This document shows, piece by piece, positions 37,790-46,595 of a stretch of 64,000 nucleotides of DNA (positions are counted from its first letter, which is position 1; every line of letters begins with the position of its first letter). Both the position numbers and the translations under genes were made by a program. Source of the DNA: Isoptericola luteus (GTDB lineage: Bacteria > Actinomycetota > Actinomycetes > Actinomycetales > Cellulomonadaceae); NCBI RefSeq assembly GCF_020297055.1, contig NZ_JAIXCQ010000004.1, positions 62,001 to 126,000 on the forward strand, in the 5' to 3' direction. The notes beneath the pieces are model-generated. The model saw only the letters and a list, made by a program, of their open reading frames with translations, was not told where the DNA came from and did not search any database.

Positions 37790-38536
37790 ATGACGAGCGC
37801 ACGGGAGGACGCAGCCGGGGCGACGGACGCGACGCTCGCACCGGTGAGCGAGCTCGCACCGGGCGGCGACCGCCTCACCCCCCGCCAGCGACGTGTGCTC
37901 GAGACCATCCGGTCGTCCGTGGCGAGCCGCGGATACCCGCCCACGATGCGAGAGATCGGCGAGGCCGTCGGCCTGGCCAGCCCGTCGTCGGTGAAGCACC
38001 AGCTCACCACCCTGGAGCGCAAGGGATACCTGCGCCGGGACCCGCACCGGCCGCGCGCGATCGAGGTCGTCGACCCGCAGGACCTGGCGACCACCGCGAC
38101 CGTCGTGCCTCTCCCCGAGGTCCCGGACGCCGGGCCTGCCGGGTCCGCGGGCTCCTCCGCCGCGCCGAGCTACGTGCCGCTCGTCGGCCGGATCGCCGCG
38201 GGCGGGCCGATCCTGGCCGAGCAGGTCGTCGAGGACGTCTTCCCCCTGCCCCGGCAGGTCGTGGGCGACGGGGAGCTGTTCCTGCTGAAGGTCGCGGGCG
38301 ACTCGATGGTCGACGCAGCCATCTGTGACGGCGACTGGGTCGTCGTGCGGCGTCAGCCGGTGGCCGAGAACGGCGAGGTCGTCGCGGCGATGATCGACGG
38401 CGAGGCCACGGTCAAGACGTTCAAGCAGACCGACGGGCACGTGTGGCTGCTGCCGCAGAACGCGGCCTACACGCCCATCCCGGGCGACGAGGCCCAGGTC
38501 CTGGGACGCGTCGTCGCCGTTCTGCGCAGCCTCTGA
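37790..38536 (+). CDS. lexA: SOS repressor LexA
   Basis: Repressor of DNA-damage genes that cleaves itself when RecA filaments form. The 248 residues comprise an acidic N-terminal tail (1-26), a winged helix (27-92; [30 protein letters not shown]) and an S24 peptidase-like domain. The cleavage bond is Ala137-Gly138 in RIAAGGPI; the catalytic dyad is Ser172 (GDSM) and Lys209 (TVKTF). The N-terminal tail is slightly longer than usual. The ATG follows GGGGGAAGG closely. Boxes upstream and the recA and dinB boxes in this window define its local regulon. Confidence 0.97.
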   Translation: MTSAREDAAGATDATLAPVSELAPGGDRLTPRQRRVLETIRSSVASRGYPPTMREIGEAVGLASPSSVKHQLTTLERKGYLRRDPHRPRAIEVVDPQDLATTATVVPLPEVPDAGPAGSAGSSAAPSYVPLVGRIAAGGPILAEQVVEDVFPLPRQVVGDGELFLLKVAGDSMVDAAICDGDWVVVRRQPVAENGEVVAAMIDGEATVKTFKQTDGHVWLLPQNAAYTPIPGDEAQVLGRVVAVLRSL

Positions 38537-38551
38537 CCACCACCCCGCCGC

Positions 38552-38566
38552 GAGCGGAGTCCGCTC
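38552..38566. terminator. Short hairpin between lexA and ldh
   Basis: A 6-bp stem GAGCGG/CCGCTC with a three-base loop, overlapping the ldh stop. It is weak but is the only structure between these two convergent genes (28-nt gap). Confidence 0.35.
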
Positions 38567-39521
38567 AGAAGCCGAACCTGCGCTGGACGGCCCGCATGCT
38601 CTCCGCGGACGCACGCAGCCCCGCAACCTCCTCGTCGGACAGCGGCGTGTCGATCGTCTCGGCCACCCCGCGGCTGTCCACCAGCGACGGCACCGACATG
38701 CACACGTCGCTGATGCCGTAGAAGCCGTCGAGCCGCGACGACACCGACATCACGCGGTGCTCGTCGTTGAGCACCGCTTCGATGATGCGGGTCGCGGCGA
38801 GCCCCACGGCATAGTTCGTGGCGCCCTTGCCGGCGATCACACGGTAGGCGGAGGTCACCACGTCCTCGGAGATGGCCGACCGGGCCGCCGCGTCCAGCGC
38901 CGGGCGGCCGTGGAAGGGCCGCCAGTCGAGGAGCGGCACGCCGCCGATCGTCGCCGAGCTCCACAGCACGATCTCGGAGTCGCCGTGCTCCCCGGCGATG
39001 TTCGCGTGCACGTTGCCCACCGCCACACCGACGTGCCGGGCGAGCGCGTCGCGCAGGCGGGACGAGTCCAGCACCGTGCCGCTGCCGAAGACGCGGCGGT
39101 GGTCGAGCCCCGACAGCTCCTGCGCCGCGTAGGTCACCACGTCCACGGGGTTGGTCACCATGAGGAAGATCGCGTCGGGGGCCACCTCGACGAGCCGCGG
39201 GATGAGCTTGCGGGTCAGGGCGATGGTCGCCTCGGCGAGGTCGAGCCGGGACTGCCCGGGCTTCTGCTTCGCGCCCGCGGTGACGGCGACGACGTCGGCC
39301 CCCCGGCACACCTCCACGTCGTCCGAGCCCTCGATCTCGGCCTGCGGGATGAACATGCCGCCGTGGCGGAGGTCCAGCACCTCGGCCTCGACCTTGGTGC
39401 GGTCGACGTCCAGGAGCGACACGTGCCGTGCCGCCCCGCGCGTGAGGGCCGCGTACGCGAGGGTCGACCCCACGGCTCCGGCACCGACGATCGCCAGCCT
39501 GGTCGTGCTCCGGTTCTCCAC
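38565..39521 (-). CDS. ldh: L-lactate dehydrogenase
   Basis: NAD-dependent interconversion of pyruvate and L-lactate. The 318 residues show the nucleotide motif IVGAGAVGSTLAYA, the substrate loop AKQKPGQSR, whose Gln90 (instead of Arg) marks lactate rather than malate specificity, NPVDV and the active-site His179 in IAGEHGDSE. The GTG start has no Shine-Dalgarno but is 6 nt after TAACCT, suggesting a leaderless mRNA. It also lies only 9 nt after the helicase gene and could be co-transcribed. Confidence 0.95.
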   Translation of the reverse strand: MENRSTTRLAIVGAGAVGSTLAYAALTRGAARHVSLLDVDRTKVEAEVLDLRHGGMFIPQAEIEGSDDVEVCRGADVVAVTAGAKQKPGQSRLDLAEATIALTRKLIPRLVEVAPDAIFLMVTNPVDVVTYAAQELSGLDHRRVFGSGTVLDSSRLRDALARHVGVAVGNVHANIAGEHGDSEIVLWSSATIGGVPLLDWRPFHGRPALDAAARSAISEDVVTSAYRVIAGKGATNYAVGLAATRIIEAVLNDEHRVMSVSSRLDGFYGISDVCMSVPSLVDSRGVAETIDTPLSDEEVAGLRASAESMRAVQRRFGF

Positions 39522-39527
39522 GCGGCC

Positions 39528-39533
39528 AGGTTA
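39528..39533 (-). promoter_or_regulatory. Candidate -10 for leaderless ldh mRNA
   Basis: TAACCT lies 6 nt before the GTG of ldh and overlaps the stop codon of the upstream helicase gene. Confidence 0.5.
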
Positions 39534-41612
39534 GACGTCCAGACGGCGCAGTGCAGCACGCACCAGCTCGCCGTCCGTCGTCGTCCAGAAGTTCGGCATG
39601 GACCGGGTGAGGAAAGTGCCGTAGCGGGCCGTCGCAAGGCGAGGATCGAGGACCGCGACGACCCCGCGGTCGCCGGACGTGCGCACCAGCCGGCCCGCGC
39701 CCTGGGCGAGCAGCAGCGCGGCATGCGCGGCCGAGACCTGCATGAACCCGTTGCCGCCCGACTCCTCCACGGCGCGCGCCCGCGCCGCCTTCACCGGGTC
39801 GTCCGGCCGCGGGAACGGGATGCGGTCGATCAGCACGAGCTGGCTGGCGGGGCCCGGCACGTCCACGCCCTGCCACAGCGACAGGGTGCCGAAAAGGCAC
39901 GTCGCCGGGTCCTCGGCGAACTGCCGCACGAGCGTCGGGAGCTGGTCGTCGCCCTGGCACAGCACGGGCACGTCGAGCCGCTCCCGCATCGCCTCGGCAG
40001 CGGCCGTCGCGGCACGCCGGGACGAGAAGAGTCCCAGGGTCCGCCCGCCGGCAGCCTCGACGAGGCCCGCGATCTCGTCGAGCTGAGCGTCGGTGGTCGG
40101 TTCCCGCCCCGGGGCAGGCAGGTGCCGCGCGACGTAGAGGATGCCCTGTCGGGGGTAGTCGAACGGGCTGCCGACGTCCGACCCGGACCACTGCGCGGAC
40201 TCGTCGGTGCCCCCGGAGCCCGCCAGCCCCAGCGACCGCGCCACGGGGTCGAACGAGCCGCCGAGGGCGAGCGTCGCCGAGGTGAAGACGCCGGTCGCCT
40301 CGCCGAGCAGGTGCGTGCGGATGAGGCCGGCGACGGCGAGCGGGGCCGCGTGCAGCCGGGTGGTGCCGTCGCCCGCCCACGGGGCGTGCTCGGACGGGCG
40401 GGAGCACCACAGCACGTCGGCGCTCGTGTCCTCGCCCGCCATCCGTTCGGCGACCTCGAAGAGCTGGAGCACGGCCGACTGGGCCATCTTCATCCCCGCG
40501 TCGCCGGCGCCGGCGTCACCCTTGGTCTTGTTCTCCCCGGCAGGCTTCAGCCGCGTGAGCAGCTCACGGGCGGCGTCGCGCACACCCGCGACCGCCGCCC
40601 TGAGGTCGTCGGGCAGGCCCGACCCGAAGCGCTCGGCCGGGGCCGTGGCGAGGAGCGAGCCCAGCTGCTGGGACGCCTGGTCCAGGGCCTCGGTCTGCGT
40701 GCCACCGTGCCGACGCGCCAGGCGCGCGGCGTGCTCCACCACCGTGATCGACAGGTCCACCGTGGCCGACGCCGTGACCCGGTCGGCGAGCTCGTGCGCC
40801 TCGTCCACAACGAGGGTGCCGTGCTCCGGCAGCACGCCGGTGTTGCCCGCCGCCGCGATGCCGAGCATCGCATGGTTCGTCACGACGACGTCCGCCTCGC
40901 GTGCCGCGGCCCGCGCCTGGTCCGGGAAGCACTCGGCCAGCAGGGGGCACGACGCCCCGAGGCACTCCAGCCTCGTGACGGACACCTGCCGCCAGGCCTT
41001 GTCCGGCACGCCGGGCACGAGGTCGTCCCGGTCGCCGGTGTCCGTCTCCTCGGCCCACGCGTGCAGCCGGCGGACGTGGTCGGCGAGCCGCCCGCCGCTC
41101 TCGGACGGCCCCTGCGCGCCGCCCGGTGCCGGGTGCTGCTCCGCCGCGGCGCCCTCGCCCGGTCCCGGGTCGGAGGGCAGGTCGAAGAGCGTGGCACCCT
41201 CCACCGGATACCCTCCGGTGACCTTGTGCTTGCACAGGTAGTTGTGCCAGCCCTTGAGGAGGGCGACCTTGGGCGGCCTGGGCAGCCGGGGGCCCACCGT
41301 CTCCGCGACGAGGGGCAGGTCCCGCGTGACCACCTGGCGCTGGAGCGCCAAGGTCGCGGTCGAGACCACCACGCGCTCGCCGTCGAGCACCGCGTGCCGT
41401 ACGGCGGGCACGAGGTAGCCCAGCGACTTGCCCGTCCCCGTGCCGGCCTGGACGAGCAGGTGCCGCCCGTCCGTGATCGCCTCGGCGACCTCCCGGGCCA
41501 TCTGGTGCTGGCCCTCCCGGCGACCTCCGCCGAGCCTGCCGACCGCGAGGTCCAGCAGGTCGTCGGTGCCGGGGACTGTCGCGGGCTGTGCGGGGGTGTC
41601 GGGGGGCGTCAC
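39531..41612 (-). CDS. DinG/XPD-like iron-sulfur ATP-dependent helicase
   Basis: Superfamily 2 5'-3' helicase of the DinG/YoaA type, 693 residues. Walker A is GTGTGKS; the DEAH box is at 270-273 (VVDEAHELADR). Four cysteines (127, 217, 222, 228; LECLGASCPLLAECF) fit the 4Fe-4S cluster of the family. Motif VI reads AQGAGRLVRT. It probably acts on D-loops, R-loops or G-quadruplexes, but the substrate is inferred from family only. The GTG is 6 nt after TAGGAT, so the mRNA may be leaderless. Unlike E. coli dinG, no SOS box was seen before it. Confidence 0.92.
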   Translation of the reverse strand: MTPPDTPAQPATVPGTDDLLDLAVGRLGGGRREGQHQMAREVAEAITDGRHLLVQAGTGTGKSLGYLVPAVRHAVLDGERVVVSTATLALQRQVVTRDLPLVAETVGPRLPRPPKVALLKGWHNYLCKHKVTGGYPVEGATLFDLPSDPGPGEGAAAEQHPAPGGAQGPSESGGRLADHVRRLHAWAEETDTGDRDDLVPGVPDKAWRQVSVTRLECLGASCPLLAECFPDQARAAAREADVVVTNHAMLGIAAAGNTGVLPEHGTLVVDEAHELADRVTASATVDLSITVVEHAARLARRHGGTQTEALDQASQQLGSLLATAPAERFGSGLPDDLRAAVAGVRDAARELLTRLKPAGENKTKGDAGAGDAGMKMAQSAVLQLFEVAERMAGEDTSADVLWCSRPSEHAPWAGDGTTRLHAAPLAVAGLIRTHLLGEATGVFTSATLALGGSFDPVARSLGLAGSGGTDESAQWSGSDVGSPFDYPRQGILYVARHLPAPGREPTTDAQLDEIAGLVEAAGGRTLGLFSSRRAATAAAEAMRERLDVPVLCQGDDQLPTLVRQFAEDPATCLFGTLSLWQGVDVPGPASQLVLIDRIPFPRPDDPVKAARARAVEESGGNGFMQVSAAHAALLLAQGAGRLVRTSGDRGVVAVLDPRLATARYGTFLTRSMPNFWTTTDGELVRAALRRLDV

Positions 41613-41618
41613 CCGTCG

Positions 41619-41624
41619 ATCCTA
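41619..41624 (-). promoter_or_regulatory. Candidate -10 for the leaderless helicase mRNA
   Basis: TAGGAT with a 6-nt gap to the GTG of the DinG-like gene, in the 70-nt gap after hflX; no Shine-Dalgarno is present. Confidence 0.6.
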
Positions 41625-41682
41625 GGTGCGGGGACCGACGTCCCGGACAGCGCCCCGACCAGTGCCGGACAGCGCCCGGTGC

Positions 41683-43206
41683 TCAGCCCGCCGCGGCCCG
41701 CAGCTCGGCCGCGAGGGACTCGTCGACCTGCCCGCGCACGCGGGTCCCGGTCTCGAGGTGCTCGGCGCGCACGCCGCTGCCGTGCTCATGGGCGCGGTGC
41801 ACCAGGTCGCCGCGGGAGTACGGCACGACGACGTCGACCTCGACCTGCGGGCTCGGCAGCTCGGCCGCGACGAGCGCGCGCAGCTCGGAGATGCCCTCAC
41901 CGCTGTGCGCCGAGACGACGATCGTGCGCCGCTCGCGCCGCTGGATGCGCCCCACGACCTCCGGGTCGGCGATGTCGGCCTTGTTCAGCACGACGATCTC
42001 GGGCACGTCCGCGATCCCCGGGATCTCCGCGAGCACCTCGCGCACCGCGGCGATCTGGCCCTCCGGCTCCGGGTGCGAGGCGTCCACCACGTGCAGCAGC
42101 AGCGCGGCGTCGCCCACCTCCTCGAGGGTGGAGCGGAACGCCTCGACCAGCTGGTGCGGCAGCCGCCGCACGAAGCCGACGGTGTCGGTCAGCGTGAAGA
42201 GCCGGCCGTCCTCCGTGCGCGCCTTGCGCACCGTCGGGTCCAGCGTCGCGAAGAGCGCGTTCTCCACGAGCACGCCGGCGTCGGTCAGCGTGTTCAGCAG
42301 CGACGACTTGCCCGCGTTCGTGTACCCCGCGATGGCGACGTTCGGCACGGCGTGCCGCTGGCGCTCCAGCCGCTTGGTCTCGCGCGCCGGCTTCATCGCC
42401 GCGATCTGGCGGCGGAGCTTCGCCATCCGGTCGCGGATGCGGCGCCGGTCCAGCTCGATCTTGGTCTCACCGGGCCCGCGCGAGCCCATGCCCGCACCCT
42501 GTCCGCCCACCTGGCCACCGGCCTGGCGGGACATCGACTCGCCCCAGCCGCGCAGGCGCGGGAGCAGGTACTCGAGCTGCGCCAGCTCCACCTGCGCCTT
42601 GCCCTCCCGCGACTTCGCGTGCTGGGCGAAGATGTCGAGGATCAGCGCGGTACGGTCGATGACCTTGACCTTCACGACGTCCTCGAGCGCGCGGCGCTGG
42701 GACGGGGCGAGCTCGGTGTCCGCGACCACGGTGTCCGCGCCGGACGTCGCCACGACGTCCGCGAGCTCGGCCGCCTTGCCCGAGCCGAGGTACGTGCTCG
42801 GGTCAGGCTTCTGGCGCCGCTGGAGCAGCCCGTCGAGGACCTCGGAACCGGCGGTCTCCGCGAGGGCGGCAAGCTCGCGCAGCGAGACCTCCGCCTCGCG
42901 CGCGGCCGCCTCTCCGCCCGAGTACACGCCGACGAGGACGACCTTCTCGAGCCGCAGCTGCCGGTACTCGACCTCGGTGACGTCCTCGAGCTCGGTGGAC
43001 AGACCCGCCACGCGGCGCAGCGAGATGCGCTCGGCGAGGTCCAGCTGGTCGCCGTCGTAGGCCGAGTGGACCGTGGCGCCGTCGGAGCGCGCCGTTCCCG
43101 CCCTTGCCAGCACCCGCGCCACGACGTCGTCGGCGATCGCCTGCGCGTCGCGCGCCTCCGGCGACACCGACGGGGAGGTCTCGGGGTTGGTCGAGGATTC
43201 GGTCAA
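41683..43206 (-). CDS. hflX: Ribosome-associated GTPase HflX
   Basis: GTPase that splits stalled or hibernating ribosomes. The 507 residues show the HflX N-terminal domain (TYLGSGKAAELADVV; DTELAPSQRRALEDV), the glycine-rich GAGMGSRGPGETKIELDRRRI linker and the G domain: G1 GYTNAGKSSL, G3 DTVGFVRRLP, G4 NKAD. A disordered N-terminal extension of about 60 residues precedes the fold. The start is TTG with GGAAGG six to seven bases before. Its neighbours miaA/dapF and lexA match the conserved actinobacterial order. Confidence 0.95.
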   Translation of the reverse strand: MTESSTNPETSPSVSPEARDAQAIADDVVARVLARAGTARSDGATVHSAYDGDQLDLAERISLRRVAGLSTELEDVTEVEYRQLRLEKVVLVGVYSGGEAAAREAEVSLRELAALAETAGSEVLDGLLQRRQKPDPSTYLGSGKAAELADVVATSGADTVVADTELAPSQRRALEDVVKVKVIDRTALILDIFAQHAKSREGKAQVELAQLEYLLPRLRGWGESMSRQAGGQVGGQGAGMGSRGPGETKIELDRRRIRDRMAKLRRQIAAMKPARETKRLERQRHAVPNVAIAGYTNAGKSSLLNTLTDAGVLVENALFATLDPTVRKARTEDGRLFTLTDTVGFVRRLPHQLVEAFRSTLEEVGDAALLLHVVDASHPEPEGQIAAVREVLAEIPGIADVPEIVVLNKADIADPEVVGRIQRRERRTIVVSAHSGEGISELRALVAAELPSPQVEVDVVVPYSRGDLVHRAHEHGSGVRAEHLETGTRVRGQVDESLAAELRAAAG

Positions 43207-43374
43207 GATGTGCCTTCCGGGTCGAGGAGCGCGGCGCCCCGGGCATCGTCGGATGCCTCAATCGCGACGCGCGGGACGGTGCAGACGCCGTCCGACGGGT
43301 AGAACAAGAATCGCACGCCCGATCGTCCCGCCCCAGCGAATTCTCCCAGCGCGAAGCGCCCGGCGGCCCGACCG

Positions 43375-43380
43375 TAGGAT
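43375..43380 (+). promoter_or_regulatory. Candidate -10 for the leaderless methyltransferase mRNA
   Basis: TAGGAT followed by exactly 6 nt and the GTG of the RsmC-like gene, the classic leaderless spacing. It lies in the 180-nt divergent gap with hflX. Confidence 0.6.
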
Positions 43381-43386
43381 CTGCGG

Positions 43387-43992
43387 GTGAGCGAACGCCC
43401 CGACCACTACTTCAGCGCCCGGCCCGCCTCGGACGCCGAGCGACGACGCAGGACGGTGCGCCTGGCCGGCCAGGACGTCGAGGTCGACGTCGCGGCGGGC
43501 GTCTTCTCGCCGGGCGGCCTCGACAAGGGCACCCGGGTGCTCCTGGACGAGGTACCGGCCCCGCCCGCGACGGGCGACCTGCTCGACCTGGGCTGCGGCT
43601 GGGGCCCGGTCGCACTGACCCTGGCCCTGCGCTCGCCGGACGCCACGGTGTGGGCGCTCGACGTCAACGAGCGCGCGCTCGACCTGCTCCGCGGCACCGC
43701 CTCTCGGCTGGGGCTGACGAACCTGCGCGCGGTGACGGCCGACCAGGTGCCCGCCGACGTCCGGTTCGACGCCGTGTGGTCCAACCCGCCGATCCGCGTC
43801 GGCAAGTCCGTGCTGCACGACCTGCTGCGCACGTGGCTCCCGCGGCTCGCCGACGACGCCGAGGCCTGGCTCGTCGTCGCGAAGAACCTGGGCTCGGACT
43901 CGCTGGCGCGCTGGATCACCGAAGAGCTCTCGCTCGACGTCTCCCGGCGCGCGTCGTCGAAGGGGTTCCGGGTGCTGCAGGTCCGGCGCTGA
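43387..43992 (+). CDS. RsmC-like class I SAM-dependent methyltransferase
   Basis: A 201-residue methyltransferase resembling the catalytic half of RsmC/RlmG, which methylate guanine N2 in rRNA. Visible: GVFSPGGLDKGTRVLL, motif I LLDLGCGWGPVALTLA, ALDVNERALDLL and the SNPPIRVGKS motif IV typical of N2-guanine enzymes. The substrate is inferred, and the N-terminal pseudo-domain of E. coli RsmC is absent. It lies alone on the plus strand between hflX and dapF. The GTG start appears leaderless. Confidence 0.88.
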   Translation: MSERPDHYFSARPASDAERRRRTVRLAGQDVEVDVAAGVFSPGGLDKGTRVLLDEVPAPPATGDLLDLGCGWGPVALTLALRSPDATVWALDVNERALDLLRGTASRLGLTNLRAVTADQVPADVRFDAVWSNPPIRVGKSVLHDLLRTWLPRLADDAEAWLVVAKNLGSDSLARWITEELSLDVSRRASSKGFRVLQVRR

Positions 43993-44007
43993 CGTCCGGG
44001 CGGGACG

Positions 44008-44037
44008 TCACACGAGCTCACACGAGCTCACACGAGC
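44008..44037. repeat. 10-bp tandem repeat at the dapF 3' end
   Basis: Three perfect copies of TCACACGAGC. The dapF stop codon is the first TCA of the third copy, so the repeat straddles the end of the gene. Confidence 0.9.
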
Positions 44038-44960
44038 GTGGTCTCGCCGCTGAACACCAGCTCGGCGGGCCCGGCGAGCTCGACGTGACCGCCCGGGAGC
44101 AGGCTGACGCGCACCTCGCCGCCGGGCACCTCGACGGACCACACGTCCGGCACCGGCACGTCGCCGGCGCCGTGCAGCGCCCAGGTGCGCACCGCGAGCG
44201 CCGCCGCGCAGGCGCCCGTCCCGCAGGACTGTGTCTCCCCCACGCCGCGCTCGTGCACCCGCATGCGCAGCCGGCCCACCGGCCTCCCGTCGGCGCCCGT
44301 GACCTCCTCGAGGGGAACGACCAGCTCGACGTTGGTCCCCTCGGGCGGCACGGGCTCGACCCGGGGCGCGACCGTCAGGTCCAGGCCCGCGAGCGACTCC
44401 TCGTCCGGGAGGGCCACGACCGTGTGCGGGTTGCCGAGGTCCACGCTCAGCGCCGGACGCGGCGTCGACCACCCGGCCGCGAGGACCTGCGCGTCGAGCC
44501 CGTCCCGCGCCGCGGCGTCGCCGCCCGGCAGGGACCAGGGGCCCATGTCCACGGCGTACCAGCCGTGCGCGTCCTTGCGGACGCGGCGCACGCCCGCGCG
44601 GGTCCCGAGCGCGAGCTCGCCGCCGTCCGACAGGTCCGCGAGCCCGAGGCTCTCGGCGAAGGCCGCGAAGACGCGCACGCCGTTCCCGCACATCTGCGCG
44701 ACGGAGCCGTCGGCGTTGCGGTAGTCCATGAACCAGATCGCCTCCGGCTCGGCGGCCAGGACCTCGTCCGCGACCCGTTCGCCGGCCCGCGCGACGGCGG
44801 CCGTCGGAGCGAGCCGGATCACACCGTCGCCGCCGATGCCGGCCCGGCGGTCCGCGAGCAGGCGGACCTGCTCGGCGCCGAGCTCGAGATCGCCCCGGGT
44901 GTCCGCGAGCAGCACGAAGTCGTTCTTCGTGCCGTGCCCCTTGGTGAAACGCAACGTCAT
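44028..44960 (-). CDS. dapF: Diaminopimelate epimerase
   Basis: Converts LL- to meso-diaminopimelate, on the path to lysine. The 310-residue protein has the two-fold symmetric DapF layout with catalytic Cys91 (MCGNGVR) and Cys246 (SCGTGA). Flanking motifs are KGHGTKNDFVL, GIGGDGVI, DLGNPHTV and RVHERGVGETQ. The ATG overlaps the miaA stop (ATGA). If MurE uses Lys or Orn, this enzyme would serve lysine synthesis rather than direct DAP supply to the wall. Confidence 0.96.
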   Translation of the reverse strand: MTLRFTKGHGTKNDFVLLADTRGDLELGAEQVRLLADRRAGIGGDGVIRLAPTAAVARAGERVADEVLAAEPEAIWFMDYRNADGSVAQMCGNGVRVFAAFAESLGLADLSDGGELALGTRAGVRRVRKDAHGWYAVDMGPWSLPGGDAAARDGLDAQVLAAGWSTPRPALSVDLGNPHTVVALPDEESLAGLDLTVAPRVEPVPPEGTNVELVVPLEEVTGADGRPVGRLRMRVHERGVGETQSCGTGACAAALAVRTWALHGAGDVPVPDVWSVEVPGGEVRVSLLPGGHVELAGPAELVFSGETTLV

Positions 44961-45976
44961 GACCCCAGACTACGGCGCACCGGCTCCGCGGCCGGCTCGG
45001 GCAGCGACCCGGCGTCGGCGGCCCGCACGAGCGCGAGGGCGTCGTCGAGCAGCGTCGGCGAGCCGGCGTCCAGCCACCGGACACGCGGGTCGCGCCCGAA
45101 CCAGCCCATCTGCTTGCGCGCGAGCCGGCGGGTGTTCGCGACGATCGCCTCGCGGGCCTCGTCGGCCGTGAGCTCGCCGTGCCACGCCGCGAGCAGCTCG
45201 GCATACCCGACGGCCCGCGCGGCGGTGGCGCCGAGGCCCGCGCCCACGCCGCCCTGCTCCGGCGAGGCGAGAGAGCGGACCTCCTGCTCCAGGCCGCCCT
45301 CCCACATGCGCTCCACGCGGTGGGCGACGCGGGCGTCGAGGACCTGGCGGTCGCAGTCCAGGCCGATCTGCACGGCCGGGCGCACGTACTCCTGGCGCGG
45401 CAGGTTCGCCGTGTACGGCCTCCCGGTGATGGCGATCACCTCGAGGGCGCGGACGAGCCGGCGGGTGTTGCGGGGGCCGATCGAACCGGCGGCGGCCGGG
45501 TCCCGCTCCAGCAGCTCGTCGTACAGCGCCCGGGAGCCCTCCGCCTCGGCCCGGTCCTCGAGCCGGGCCCGCACCCGCGGGTCCGTGCCGGGGAAGTCCA
45601 GGTGGTCCAGCAGCGCACGCACGTAGAGCCCGGAGCCGCCGACGACGACCGCCCGCGCACCGCGGCCGGCGATGTCGTCCAGGTCCCGGCGCGCCGCCGA
45701 CTGGTAGCGCGCCACGGACGCGTCCTCGATCGGGTCGAGGACGTCGAGCTGGTGGTGCGCGACCCCCCGGCGCTCGGCGACCGGCACCTTCGCCGTCCCG
45801 ACGTCCATGCCCCGGTAGAGCTGGTACGCGTCGGCGTTGACGATCTCGGCCGGCACCTGCCCCGACAGCGCCTTCGCCAGGTCCAGGGCCAGGTCCGACT
45901 TGCCGGTGGCCGTCGGCCCGACGACCGCCACCACGCACCGCGGTCCCGCGGCGCTCCCGTCCCACTCGACATTCAC
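44957..45976 (-). CDS. miaA: tRNA dimethylallyltransferase
   Basis: Adds an isopentenyl group to A37 of tRNAs reading U-starting codons. The 339 residues show the P-loop GPTATGKSDLALDLA, NADAYQLYRGMDVGTAK, the VAHHQLDVLDP motif, GGSGLYVRALL, GPRNTRRLVRALEV and the C-terminal ANTRRLARKQMGWF. MiaB, which acts on its product, is encoded 2.6 kb away. The GTG at 45976 has no clear ribosome site; instead, three copies of a 13-bp repeat begin 9 nt upstream. The frame is open for 26 more codons through this repeat. Confidence 0.95.
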   Translation of the reverse strand: MNVEWDGSAAGPRCVVAVVGPTATGKSDLALDLAKALSGQVPAEIVNADAYQLYRGMDVGTAKVPVAERRGVAHHQLDVLDPIEDASVARYQSAARRDLDDIAGRGARAVVVGGSGLYVRALLDHLDFPGTDPRVRARLEDRAEAEGSRALYDELLERDPAAAGSIGPRNTRRLVRALEVIAITGRPYTANLPRQEYVRPAVQIGLDCDRQVLDARVAHRVERMWEGGLEQEVRSLASPEQGGVGAGLGATAARAVGYAELLAAWHGELTADEAREAIVANTRRLARKQMGWFGRDPRVRWLDAGSPTLLDDALALVRAADAGSLPEPAAEPVRRSLGS

Positions 45977-45984
45977 GACGCCAC

Positions 45985-46023
45985 GGTACGACGCCCCGGT
46001 ACGACGCCCCGGTACGACGCCCC
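45985..46023. repeat. 13-bp tandem repeat at the miaA start
   Basis: Three perfect copies of GGTACGACGCCCC, ending 9 nt before the miaA start codon on the minus strand. On the coding strand the unit reads GGGGCGTCGTACC. Confidence 0.92.
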
Positions 46024-46121
46024 GCACGGCGAGGTGCGACACACGACACGACACGGTCGCGGGCCGTGGCCACCGGGTCCGCTATCGTCCGGTCCGTGCC
46101 GGCGCGAAGGAGCACCTGACG

Positions 46122-46595
46122 ATGGGACTGCTCCTCGGGACGTTCGGCGTGGGGCTGGTCTCCGCGATCCTCCCGGTGGTGAACCTCGAGGTCTACCTCG
46201 GCGTCGTCGGCGCGCAGGTCTCGGGGACGGCGCCGGCGGCCCGGCTGGTCGCGCTCGCCCTCGCCGCCGGGGCCGGCCAGACGCTGGGCAAGCTGGTCTG
46301 GTACCTGCTCGGCGCCCGCTCCCTGGAGTCCCGATGGGTGCGTCACAAGCTGGACCTGCGGGGACGCCGCCGGCGGTTCGAGTCATGGCGCGACCGCATC
46401 GCCGACCGCCCGTGGCTCAGCGCCCTGGTGCTGCTGGCGTCCTCCGTGGTCGGGATCCCGCCGCTGCTGATCATGGCCGTGGTGGCCGGCTCGCTGCGCG
46501 TCCCGCTGGTCGTGTTCGTGCCGACGGTCGCACTGGGCCGCGCGCTACGCGCCTGGTGCCTCCTGGCCGGCGTCGGGACCCTCGTGGGCTGGTGA
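46122..46595 (+). CDS. Small VTT/YqaA-like membrane protein
   Basis: A 157-residue integral membrane protein with about four hydrophobic segments. The opening FGVGLVSAILPVVNLEVYLGVVG followed by AAGAGQTLGKLVWYLLG recalls the YqaA/DedA (VTT) family of small membrane proteins, though the match is by pattern only. AAGGAG lies nine bases before the ATG. Its 3' end overlaps the convergent next gene by 51 nt. Transport or lipid-scrambling roles are known for some relatives but are not shown here. Confidence 0.65.
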   Translation: MGLLLGTFGVGLVSAILPVVNLEVYLGVVGAQVSGTAPAARLVALALAAGAGQTLGKLVWYLLGARSLESRWVRHKLDLRGRRRRFESWRDRIADRPWLSALVLLASSVVGIPPLLIMAVVAGSLRVPLVVFVPTVALGRALRAWCLLAGVGTLVGW

